The notes under the pieces: generated by a model
The model's input: the letters and a program-made list of their open reading frames with translations, nothing else
What the model was told of the DNA's origin: nothing
Databases searched by the model: none
Program-made: the position numbers and the translations under genes
Source of the DNA: a virus
Virus record (IMG/VR): IMGVR_UViG_3300025949_000019
Span: 33,539-97,538 of that record
Length of the DNA stretch: 64,000 nucleotides
Direction: 5' to 3' (one strand)
Shown here: positions 1 through 7,822 of the stretch, one piece after another
How the letters are laid out: each line of letters starts with the position of its first letter
How positions within the stretch are numbered: the first letter of the stretch is position 1

Positions 1-1
1 A

Positions 2-994
2 GACAGGGTCAATAAGTCATACAAGACAACAAAGCCTGAAGTTGCAATCAAGGACATATTCAAGAACAATTTCTTTTATGATGATGAAGATTCGTTCTTG
101 CAATCGTTCGCAACATGGCCTATGAAATCATCAAATTATGCGTTTTCATTTCAAATACCAAACTTGAAGCCATTTGAAGCAATTCAGTTTCTATCTTCAA
201 TGGCTAGGAATAAGAACAACATAAATGACTATATCTTCTTTGAAAACAATAGAGGTTATGTATTCGATAGTCTCTCAGAGATGTTTGTTGCAGACCCAAT
301 TCTAACCATCGAATATAGGGTAAAGAACATCGTGACAGATACGGTTGATTCTACTGACCCATATGTTAACTCTCTGTCACCATTGGGTATTCAAAATGAT
401 GTTCTGTTTGATTACTTAAAGAGTCTAGACCATGGAGAATTGGGTGTGCAAGCAGACTCTTTCCAGTTGCATAATCAAACATTCATGTCAAATTCTATTT
501 CATATGATACTTTCTTTAGCAAGTACAAGAAAGATTTTAAGCTAAACAAATTCAGCAAGATACCAGACAATGATTGGCGTGAATTGATCACAAGTCAAGA
601 TGCAAGCCGTATTCCATACTATAGGGTATTTTCTGTTATTCCGAAGAAGAATGCAGGTCTATTTACTGATTTCTCTGAGGAAGCAATCGCAACTAGGGTT
701 ATGCAATTCTCGTCAATAACAAATCAGAAGATCAGGCTTCATATGCCAGGAACTCCACTAATGAAGGCTGGTGCAACGATTCAACTTCAATATCCTGCAA
801 TCGAATCTAAATCTACTTCAGACAATGCAGAGGAATTGTTAGATGATTACCTAGCAGCAAAATACTTGATCCTATCTGTGCGTCATGTAATAACACAGAA
901 GGAATGGCATTCCTATGCAGAAATTTCCAAGGACACACTTCCTAAGAAACTACCTATGGAATTCGCCTCAAACTTTACACTAGAAGGTCTATAA
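2..994 (+). CDS. 27: Baseplate hub protein, gp27-like (5' end outside window)
   Basis: The reading frame is open from the first bases of the window, so the N-terminus is missing; the TTG at 98 is an internal codon, not a start. The visible part includes YAFSFQIPNLKPFEAIQFL followed by MARNKNNINDYIFFEN and GYVFDSLSEMF, which matches the part of T4-type gp27 hub proteins where one extracted feature after another is described as loaded and scored against a full record. By family knowledge gp27 forms a trimer that joins the tail tube to the gp5 spike. It is followed after 1 nt by the gp5-like gene, the same order as hub and spike partners in T4-like phages. The identification rests on the motif pattern and the neighbour, not on an alignment. 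Confidence 0.7.
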   Translation, partial: DRVNKSYKTTKPEVAIKDIFKNNFFYDDEDSFLQSFATWPMKSSNYAFSFQIPNLKPFEAIQFLSSMARNKNNINDYIFFENNRGYVFDSLSEMFVADPILTIEYRVKNIVTDTVDSTDPYVNSLSPLGIQNDVLFDYLKSLDHGELGVQADSFQLHNQTFMSNSISYDTFFSKYKKDFKLNKFSKIPDNDWRELITSQDASRIPYYRVFSVIPKKNAGLFTDFSEEAIATRVMQFSSITNQKIRLHMPGTPLMKAGATIQLQYPAIESKSTSDNAEELLDDYLAAKYLILSVRHVITQKEWHSYAEISKDTLPKKLPMEFASNFTLEGL

Positions 995-995
995 G

Positions 996-2738
996 ATGGA
1001 AAATTTCTTCTTTGGAAAAGCTGGATTGATTCCTTGGATTGGGATCGTAGAAAGACGAAATAGCGATGATCTAAGGATTGGTCGCTGTAAGGTCAGGGCT
1101 TTCTTTCACCACAGCGGTGACACATCAGAAATGTCAACGGATTCGCTTCCCGATGCATATCCACTAGAACCATTGACAGGAACATTCTGGGCAACAGCGA
1201 AGGAAGGTGATACTGTTTTTGGTTATTTCTTGGACGAAAAGAAACAATCAATGCTAATTGTTGGAAAATTGCCTGTTGCTCTCCAAAATGAAGTCAATCA
1301 TCCAGAAGGTTCTGGTTTCAAGGATGCAAGAACAAGTGCAGAGCTAGCCTCGTTTCCAAGACAGATTTTCAAGACATACAGATATTCACCTAATGGTGTC
1401 GATGCACAGGAACTAGACAAGGCTGCAAAATATCCTCCATATGGCTCAGACAAAGCCTCAATACCATTTTTGTCAAGAGCAGACGAGGCTGCAATTCCAT
1501 CCCAGATTTCTCCAGATTCTAGAAAAGCCCAAGCCTCCGGAACTAGATACAACACAGCCGATGGTAAGACATGGTTTGAATTGCCAACTGTCTGGTCTGC
1601 GAAGTATCCTTTCAATCATGCATACGAATCAGAATCACTTCATGTCATGGAGTTCGATGATTCGCCTGGCTCCGAGAGAGTTTCCCTGCACCACAGAATA
1701 GGCTCTGGTTTTGAGTTTTTCCCTGATGGTTCTGTTGTCTATAAAAATATGAAGGACGGTTATGAGGTGACATTGGGGAACAAGAAAATCGGTATCTCTG
1801 GTGATTGTGATGTTCACATCAAAGGTAACAGGACATTGCTGATAGATGGTAACCTGACACAACACGTTTCTGGTGACTATTTTCTATCGGTTGACGGTCA
1901 GATGAAGACACTTATTAGAGGAAATGAGACAAGAAACATAGGTGCAGACAGCAAGACTTCTATTCAGGGAGATTTTGTCAACAAGGTGGCTGGTCAGCTA
2001 TGGTTGCAGGGAAGCAAGATACAGGAAAATTCTTCATCTACACCAGACGTAGATGAAATCCATGACTTTGATCTACCGTCGTTACCAGCAAACACAATTG
2101 AAAACACATCGAAATTGATTTCTATTACAGGCACAGAAGTTGCAGCACACGATGATACATTCAAGGTTGCAGGAGGCGGTTCAGGTGAAGTTGTGACCAC
2201 AAACAAGCTAACACCAGCGCCAACGACATGTCCTGTCGTGAAGGATTCAACGACTGCATTTACTGATGGCGATTCACGTTACAGAATGCAGCTTTCGAAA
2301 TATTACCAATTGGCTGATTTGACAATTCGCCCACCATATCCTCATGCAATTGCAGATCAAAATGGCTTGAGTCAGGCTGATATAATTTGCAACCTAGCAG
2401 CACTTTCATTGCAGATCATAGATCCAATCTCCGCTCAATTTCCCGGTTCTCAGATCAATTCAGGATTCAGGGCTTTAACTGATGGTAAGTCACAACACGA
2501 ATCGGGTGAGGCTGTTGATTTGCAATGGCCATCAATAACTGCTGGTTCATTGTCTAAATACCTAGAGATTGCAAACTGGATAAAAGACAATCTACCATTT
2601 GATCAATTGATTCTAGAGCATGGAACAACATGCTGGATTCACGTCTCAATGTCTAGAACAAAGACAAATAGAAAAGTAACCTTGACTCAGATAAATGGAA
2701 CATACTATCCAGGTCTTTCAATGTTTGGGAGGATATAA
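996..2738 (+). CDS. 5: Baseplate central spike, gp5-like, with C-terminal M15 peptidase domain
   Basis: Three parts are visible. Residues about 12-95 look like the gp5 OB-fold (GIVERRNSDDLRIGRCKVR, then EPLTGTFWATAKEGDTVFGY). Residues about 235-345 are a regular beta-strand repeat rich in G-D/N-x steps (IDGNLTQHVSGDYFLSVDG), as in the gp5/VgrG needle. Residues about 440-560 carry an M15 (D-Ala-D-Ala carboxypeptidase-type) pattern: QHESGEAVD gives His-x6-Asp and CWIHVS gives the second zinc His, with a Glu in LILEHG. In T4 the enzymatic domain is a lysozyme placed in the middle of gp5; here it would be a C-terminal peptidase that cleaves peptide crosslinks of peptidoglycan during injection. 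It lies between the gp27-like hub and the PAAR tip. Confidence 0.82.
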   Translation: MENFFFGKAGLIPWIGIVERRNSDDLRIGRCKVRAFFHHSGDTSEMSTDSLPDAYPLEPLTGTFWATAKEGDTVFGYFLDEKKQSMLIVGKLPVALQNEVNHPEGSGFKDARTSAELASFPRQIFKTYRYSPNGVDAQELDKAAKYPPYGSDKASIPFLSRADEAAIPSQISPDSRKAQASGTRYNTADGKTWFELPTVWSAKYPFNHAYESESLHVMEFDDSPGSERVSLHHRIGSGFEFFPDGSVVYKNMKDGYEVTLGNKKIGISGDCDVHIKGNRTLLIDGNLTQHVSGDYFLSVDGQMKTLIRGNETRNIGADSKTSIQGDFVNKVAGQLWLQGSKIQENSSSTPDVDEIHDFDLPSLPANTIENTSKLISITGTEVAAHDDTFKVAGGGSGEVVTTNKLTPAPTTCPVVKDSTTAFTDGDSRYRMQLSKYYQLADLTIRPPYPHAIADQNGLSQADIICNLAALSLQIIDPISAQFPGSQINSGFRALTDGKSQHESGEAVDLQWPSITAGSLSKYLEIANWIKDNLPFDQLILEHGTTCWIHVSMSRTKTNRKVTLTQINGTYYPGLSMFGRI

Positions 2739-2743
2739 GATAT

Positions 2744-3382
2744 ATGCCAGGAGCAGCACGAACGTACAAAAATTACATGATCAAATTTCCCAATGAAAAA
2801 GTTTATGTGGGCTATACTTCAACCAGTATGGAAGATAGGCGTAAAGCTCACAAGAGGGATATGAAGTTAAATAGACCCGTATCAAATGCTCTCAAGAAGT
2901 ATGGATTTGAAAATGTAAATTGGCAAATCATTGCGGAGTTTGATAATGAGCATGATGCTCTAGAAAATGAAAAGAAGTTAATTGAAGAATACAATTCTAG
3001 AGACATAAATTTTGGATATAATGTGTCTGTTGGAGGTGAAACTTTTCCAACCGGTTTTAATGGATCATATTGGATGGAAGGAAAAACTGAAGCTGAAATT
3101 AAATCGATTAATAAGAAGAAGGGAAAACCAGGCGAAACAAATCCATTTTACGGTAAGAAACATTCAAAAGAGTCTATGGATAAGATGGTAGCTAAAAGAC
3201 GAGCTAGTGGTTCTTATGATATCCCATCTTGCTCCATCCCTATAATTTATGACGGAATAGAATATAAAACTAAGAGTCATATGAGGCGTGCTACCGGTAT
3301 AAGTAGAAATAAACAAAACAAATTAATATCAGAAGGAATTGCTACATTGAAAGCTCAGATCAATGGTAAGGAGGTTAACTAA
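2744..3382 (+). CDS. GIY-YIG homing endonuclease with NUMOD3 motif
   Basis: The N-terminal domain has the GIY-YIG pattern in variant form: NYMIKF, then EKVYVGYTS about ten residues on, followed by a Arg in MEDRRKAH and a Glu-rich stretch ending ENEKKLIEEY. Residues about 125-148 (GETNPFYGKKHSKESMDKM) match the NUMOD3 DNA-binding motif common in homing endonucleases, and the last 45 residues look like a further small DNA-binding module. The first six residues, MPGAAR, copy the start of the PAAR protein that follows (MPGASR), so the gene appears to have been inserted at the PAAR start and to use its old initiation site. Its stop codon TAA overlaps the PAAR ATG by one base. Confidence 0.88.
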   Translation: MPGAARTYKNYMIKFPNEKVYVGYTSTSMEDRRKAHKRDMKLNRPVSNALKKYGFENVNWQIIAEFDNEHDALENEKKLIEEYNSRDINFGYNVSVGGETFPTGFNGSYWMEGKTEAEIKSINKKKGKPGETNPFYGKKHSKESMDKMVAKRRASGSYDIPSCSIPIIYDGIEYKTKSHMRRATGISRNKQNKLISEGIATLKAQINGKEVN

Positions 3383-3428
3383 TGCCCGGGGCATCTCGTT
3401 TTGGCGATCTTTGCTCTGGGCATTAGTT
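3377..3428 (+). repeat. Inverted repeat covering the PAAR start codon and the in-gene UAG
   Basis: Bases 3377-3387 (AACTAATGCCC) are the exact reverse complement of 3418-3428 (GGGCATTAGTT). Pairing continues inward through 3388-3393 with 3412-3417 if two G-U pairs are allowed, giving a 17-bp RNA stem with an 18-nt loop. The PAAR AUG pairs with the CAU before the UAG stop. The Shine-Dalgarno sequence lies just outside the stem. Five of the outer pairs exist only because of the 10-nt insertion. Confidence 0.75.
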
Positions 3429-3676
3429 GCCATGGTTGTTATCCGTCACGTCCAAACATCTCCGCATCAGATGATGTGTTTGTAAATGATATTGGTTCTC
3501 ACAGGGTTTCTGACCAGTGGGACGTTCATTGTTGCAAGCTTTGTCACGGCGGGTCCACGATAGAGGGTTCGCCAGATGTGTTTGTGAATGACCTGCCAAA
3601 GGCACGCATTGGTGATGCAGTTGATTGTGGTTCAATGATTCTAGAAGGTTCCGATGACGTATTGGTGAATGAATGA
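3382..3676 (+). CDS. PAAR spike-tip protein, reading frame interrupted by a 10-nt insert
   Basis: Translation from ATG 3382 gives MPGASRFGDLCSGH and then UAG at 3424. The rest of a typical PAAR protein (GCYPSRPNISASDDVF, HCCKLCHGG, two more VFVN/VLVN repeats) continues in another frame from 3434 to the stop at 3676. Joining CAT 3421-3423 directly to GGT 3434 restores the usual PAAR core GDLCSGHGCYPSRPN, so exactly 10 nt (3424-3433) are extra. A perfect Shine-Dalgarno AAGGAGGT ends 6 nt before ATG 3382. The second part shows no further damage and overlaps the next gene by 4 nt. The product would sharpen the gp5 spike. It is either a recent pseudogene, a sequencing or assembly error, or a gene read through by ribosome bypassing (see findings). 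Confidence 0.8.
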
Positions 3677-5355
3677 TTCCTAATTTCCTAACAGATACAT
3701 TTTCTTCAGTAGCCGGTGAGTTTGCAAACTCCTCGGGTCCATTTATTGAAGGGCTTGACTTTGATGCAAGCCAGTTTCCATCAGATTTGGTTAATCTACC
3801 ATCTGAATTGAATATTCAGAAGTTAAATCCATTCCAGTCTGACATGGTTAAGACCATCCTAACAGAGAATGGCCGTGCTGAATTGTTCACAAATCCTCAC
3901 ACGCAAGATATTCTTGCAGTCAGGACACGATTAAACAATCTTCTAAATTCGCCTGGTGCGAATGCAACTGGTGTCGATCTATCAATTTCACTAGGACCGT
4001 CCGTGACTGATCTTCTAGAGACAATAGATCACTTCGAATCTCACACCGATAGACTGTCTGGAGTCATTGAGCCAGACACAAAAACAGCAGCATTACCAAC
4101 ACTAGAGCGAGCCTTGGCTGTTGGCAGCAGCATCAATCACATTCACAAGGTTCTAGATATAGACCTAAAGCCAACAAATTCACCAGTCCTGTCATTGTTT
4201 GGATCGCTGTTTGCAGGGAAAACTCATTTTGATAATCTGAAGACAATCCTCGCAAAGCCCGACTCCGATATCCTACCAGAAGATTTGAATGGCATTTCCC
4301 AATCGTTGACTACCTTGGCTGAAAACGATGTTAAAAACTACACCGTTGCTGTCAAGAAACTAAAGAGAATTGGTGTTGCAAACATGGTCTTCGGCATGAA
4401 GGACAAGCCAGTAGAGGCTAATATCATTTCATTGGTCACGACTTCGTTTTCGAAAGGTTTGTTCCAGAATGATACGACAAAAAGGGATGCGGATCAGGTT
4501 GCAACAACACAGAAACGTCTTGAGATTCAGGCTGCATCCAGAGCAAATACTGTCTCGTACAACCAGGAATTCAAGGAAATTCCAGACTTATTCAGGGCTC
4601 ATGGCTTATTTGAGGGAATTCCTATTACGTGGGATATCTATAAGAAAATCACAGACCAATACCCATCAGACCAGCCAGGCTTGTTCAATTCATATCTGTC
4701 AACAGAAAGACTAACATCACCAGATCAACTCAGCATTTATTTCAATGCCCCATTTAAGTTTAAAAAAGGCAAGTTCTTATTGGCTATCTTCCAAGACTAT
4801 GTAAGCCGCCAGGCTAAAAGTAACATCATTGGTCATGCGGACTGGTACTTTGGTGGCGTTCTGAAGTTTGGTTCGATATCTAAGATTCTACTAGACGAAG
4901 GTTGGTTTAATGGCTCAATAACAAATTCCCTAGGCGGTACAGTCGATGACAAGATAGAACCACAGACATATGATAATGGCAATTGGAGGAGGGCGACCAC
5001 AGATGAGGAAGCAAAACTGAAGGATTTCGTCGTGAACTACCCAAATGGTAATGTAAATGGCGTGAATGATGATTTGCTTCGCAGGATGAGATTCTATGTC
5101 TACGGGGCTCCATTTGACCTATATAACTGGATTGGTTCTAGATACTTGATTCCAGCAGACCCAACACTAACACCGCCAGGTCAGATTTACCAAGGTGGTA
5201 TTTGGATTCCACCGCAGCCACCGAAGCCATGGCCACCGGGTGTTATCAATTACGTCCTATTCACTGGCGGACCAAACGGAGCCCATTGGGACCCACAGTA
5301 TGCTGCCTCTTGGACTGGTCACAGAGACCCATCAGACGCAATCCAACCATCATAA
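3673..5355 (+). CDS. Unknown baseplate-region protein, 560 aa
   Basis: I do not recognise this protein. It starts with ATG overlapping the PAAR stop codon (ATGA), which implies translational coupling with the spike tip. The first half is mostly helical in composition with acidic and hydrophobic residues. The second half is aromatic-rich, and the last 70 residues are rich in Pro, Gly and Trp (GGIWIPPQPPKPWPPG and GGPNGAHWDPQY), like a surface or fibre-binding tail. No catalytic motif or membrane segment is evident. Its place between the spike tip and gp25 argues for a virion protein of the baseplate hub or wedge, possibly the functional counterpart of a T4 hub or wedge protein not found in this window. 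Confidence 0.55.
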   Translation: MIPNFLTDTFSSVAGEFANSSGPFIEGLDFDASQFPSDLVNLPSELNIQKLNPFQSDMVKTILTENGRAELFTNPHTQDILAVRTRLNNLLNSPGANATGVDLSISLGPSVTDLLETIDHFESHTDRLSGVIEPDTKTAALPTLERALAVGSSINHIHKVLDIDLKPTNSPVLSLFGSLFAGKTHFDNLKTILAKPDSDILPEDLNGISQSLTTLAENDVKNYTVAVKKLKRIGVANMVFGMKDKPVEANIISLVTTSFSKGLFQNDTTKRDADQVATTQKRLEIQAASRANTVSYNQEFKEIPDLFRAHGLFEGIPITWDIYKKITDQYPSDQPGLFNSYLSTERLTSPDQLSIYFNAPFKFKKGKFLLAIFQDYVSRQAKSNIIGHADWYFGGVLKFGSISKILLDEGWFNGSITNSLGGTVDDKIEPQTYDNGNWRRATTDEEAKLKDFVVNYPNGNVNGVNDDLLRRMRFYVYGAPFDLYNWIGSRYLIPADPTLTPPGQIYQGGIWIPPQPPKPWPPGVINYVLFTGGPNGAHWDPQYAASWTGHRDPSDAIQPS

Positions 5356-5358
5356 ATA
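5351..5358 (+). promoter_or_regulatory. Possible late promoter CATAAATA
   Basis: CATAAATA differs in one base from the T4 late promoter TATAAATA and contains the stop codon of the upstream gene. It ends 14 nt before the gp25 start codon, which leaves only a very short leader. Confidence 0.35.
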
Positions 5359-5372
5359 CAAGATAAACCATC

Positions 5373-5762
5373 ATGGCACAACCAACTTATAAAGATATCG
5401 ATCTAAACTTCCTAGTTCATCCGGTCAAGAAAGATATCAACACGTTAACTGATGCAGATGCCATCGTCGCTTCTGTAAGAAATCTGGTCCTAACCAACAG
5501 GTTTGAGACGCCATTCAATCCAGACGAAGGCTCCGACCTCAGAAGAATGCTTTTTGAGAACTGGTCGCCAGCCTTGGATGCTGTCATTGCACAGTTGATT
5601 GGCCAGGTTGTTCAGATTTATGAGCCGAGGGTGACACTTACTGAAATTGATGTAACCTTTGATGAAGATGCAGGTGGCTACTTCATTGACATTAGATTCC
5701 TAATCAACACAATACCAAACAAAGTATTTCAAGGCTCGTTCTTTCTAGATAAAGCAAGGTAA
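5373..5762 (+). CDS. 25: Baseplate wedge protein gp25
   Basis: The 129-residue length and sequence fit the gp25/lysozyme-like wedge family: YKDIDLNFLVHPVKKDI at the start, then SVRNLVLTNRFETPFNPDEGSDLRRMLFE, where the conserved EXR-type region (EPRVTLTEIDV) follows near residue 85. In this family the protein bridges the tail sheath start and the gp6 wedge and is essential for sheath assembly. It is followed after 2 nt by gp6, the same pairing as in T4-like and other contractile systems. Confidence 0.92.
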   Translation: MAQPTYKDIDLNFLVHPVKKDINTLTDADAIVASVRNLVLTNRFETPFNPDEGSDLRRMLFENWSPALDAVIAQLIGQVVQIYEPRVTLTEIDVTFDEDAGGYFIDIRFLINTIPNKVFQGSFFLDKAR

Positions 5763-5764
5763 AA

Positions 5765-7822
5765 ATGACAACAAACGTCCTAAGAATAACAGAAATAGAC
5801 TTCGATACCATCCTTGGTAATCTGAGAACATGGTTCCAATCCCAAGATCAGTTCAAGGACTATGACTTTGAAGGCTCTGGTCTTTCAATTTTATTGAAGA
5901 ACCTAGCGTACAATACACACTATAATGCCTTCTATCTAAACATGGCAGTCAATGAGGCGTTTATTGGTGGCGCTATTGTTGCAAGGAACGTTTATTCTCA
6001 TGCAAAGACATTGAATTATCTACCAGGTTCTAGGATAGCAGCAAAAGCTACTGTAGATGTTACAATCACACCACCACCAAACTATTCATCTTCTGCTTTC
6101 ACGATTCCAAAATACCAACAATTCGTTTCTTCTGCAATCGATGGAGTCTCATATTCATTTGTGACAACAGAATCCCTATTTGGTTCTAGGGTTACCTCGT
6201 TTGGCCAAGAGCCATTCCTATTTTCTGGTGTAATTTTGTCTCAGGGCGAACCAATCACAATAACATATACTGTTGACCAAACAACAAATCCGAAGCTTCG
6301 TTTTGAGATTCCATCTGCAAATGTAGACATAAACACACTATCGGTTCAGACGCAAGAATCAGCATCAAATACATTGATAACAACATGGTCTGTTTCTAGT
6401 GACATTACCGCAATCGATTCTTCTACAAATGCATTCTTCCTAGAACGTGGATCAAACGGAAACTATACTCTGTATTTCGGTGATGGTATCGTTGGTAAGA
6501 AGCCAAATACTGGCAATTTGTTGTTGGTCTCATATTTGGTAACAAATGGCCTAGAAGCAAATAAGGCTCAATTCTTCACGATGCTGCCATTAGATAACGT
6601 AGCCTCTGTCTCTGTCTCTACTGTAGCGGCTGCGGCTGGTGGTGATGATGAGGAATCAATCGATTCTATCAAAGCATCTGCGCCTATTTTCTATTCTACG
6701 CAAGGTCGAGCAGTCACGAAGGGAGACTTTGAAGTTACCATTAAGAAAGATTTCCCGGCTGTAGGTTCTGTTTCTGTCTGGGGTGGTGAGGAAAACAACC
6801 CACCTATTTACGGCAAAGTCTTTGTTGCACTTGCACCAAAGGAAGGATTCTTGATTTCTCAAGCCCAGAAGGACAGTATCGTTAAGAAATTAGTAGAGGA
6901 AAGAGTAACCGTCTCTATCAACCCAGAAATCAAGGACCCAGACTATACTTACGTCAGGTTGAAATCAACTGTGCAGTATGACAAACAAAAGACAAATCTA
7001 ACAAAAGGCGTCCTTACGGATGCAATTAGAAATGCAATCATAGATTACAACGAAACCAATCTAAGAACATTCGATTCTAATTTTATCACATCTAAACTGG
7101 CAACCGCAATTGACGATTCGAACCCAGCTATTCTTGGTAATGACACTAGGGTTTTCCTAGAGAAAAGGTTTCTTCCTGTCATTGGTAGAAGTGGTACATA
7201 CACCCTAAACTTCAATACAGAACTAAAGCGTGGAACTGTCATTGATAAACTAGGTTCAACAGTCTTCCAAATGTTAGACCCAAACGGTATTGAACAGAGC
7301 GTTTATTTCGAAGAAAAGCCATTGTCCTTTACTGGTATCGATGATATTGTTGTTACAAATCCGGGATCGCAATATCTTTCACCACCAGATGTTGTAATCA
7401 CAGGTGATGGACAGGGTGCAACCGCGAGCGCAAGCATTGTGAATGGTATGGTCAAATCCATCAAGGTCACAAACAAGGGCGACTCTTACACGACCGCACT
7501 CGTCACATTGAATTCTGACACAGGGCTCGGAGCAACTGCGAAACCAGTCATTGCAGCACGCTATGGGCAGCTAAGAATCTTCTATTACAATGATCTACAG
7601 CAAAAGGTGATTCTAGTTGAAAATGCAGGAACAATCGATTATCTTCTAGGCCAGATTGTGATCACTTCATTCAATCCATCTAATTTCAGTCGTTATATTG
7701 CACTGTGGTTACAGACAGAGGAACCCATCATTCAATCAGTTAGAGGAAGCATTTTGATCATAGACACCTCTGATATTTCATCAATCAACATTAACTTGCA
7801 AGAATCGTCAGCATCTTCATGA
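5765..7822 (+). CDS. 6: Baseplate wedge protein gp6 (baseplate J family)
   Basis: The N-terminus (FDTILGNLRTWFQSQDQFKD, then GSGLSILLKNLAYNTHYNAFY) is typical of T4-type gp6, and the 685-residue length is close to T4 gp6. The middle carries the J-like part (GDGIVGKKPNTGN, then QGRAVTKGDFEV and PPIYGKVFVAL). By family knowledge gp6 forms the inner iris of the baseplate together with gp25 and gp7. Residues about 525-596 hold an added domain built of G-x-G/S-Y and G-x-GA-x-A steps that recurs in the next three baseplate genes. The stop overlaps the next start by 4 nt (ATGA). Confidence 0.93.
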   Translation: MTTNVLRITEIDFDTILGNLRTWFQSQDQFKDYDFEGSGLSILLKNLAYNTHYNAFYLNMAVNEAFIGGAIVARNVYSHAKTLNYLPGSRIAAKATVDVTITPPPNYSSSAFTIPKYQQFVSSAIDGVSYSFVTTESLFGSRVTSFGQEPFLFSGVILSQGEPITITYTVDQTTNPKLRFEIPSANVDINTLSVQTQESASNTLITTWSVSSDITAIDSSTNAFFLERGSNGNYTLYFGDGIVGKKPNTGNLLLVSYLVTNGLEANKAQFFTMLPLDNVASVSVSTVAAAAGGDDEESIDSIKASAPIFYSTQGRAVTKGDFEVTIKKDFPAVGSVSVWGGEENNPPIYGKVFVALAPKEGFLISQAQKDSIVKKLVEERVTVSINPEIKDPDYTYVRLKSTVQYDKQKTNLTKGVLTDAIRNAIIDYNETNLRTFDSNFITSKLATAIDDSNPAILGNDTRVFLEKRFLPVIGRSGTYTLNFNTELKRGTVIDKLGSTVFQMLDPNGIEQSVYFEEKPLSFTGIDDIVVTNPGSQYLSPPDVVITGDGQGATASASIVNGMVKSIKVTNKGDSYTTALVTLNSDTGLGATAKPVIAARYGQLRIFYYNDLQQKVILVENAGTIDYLLGQIVITSFNPSNFSRYIALWLQTEEPIIQSVRGSILIIDTSDISSININLQESSASS

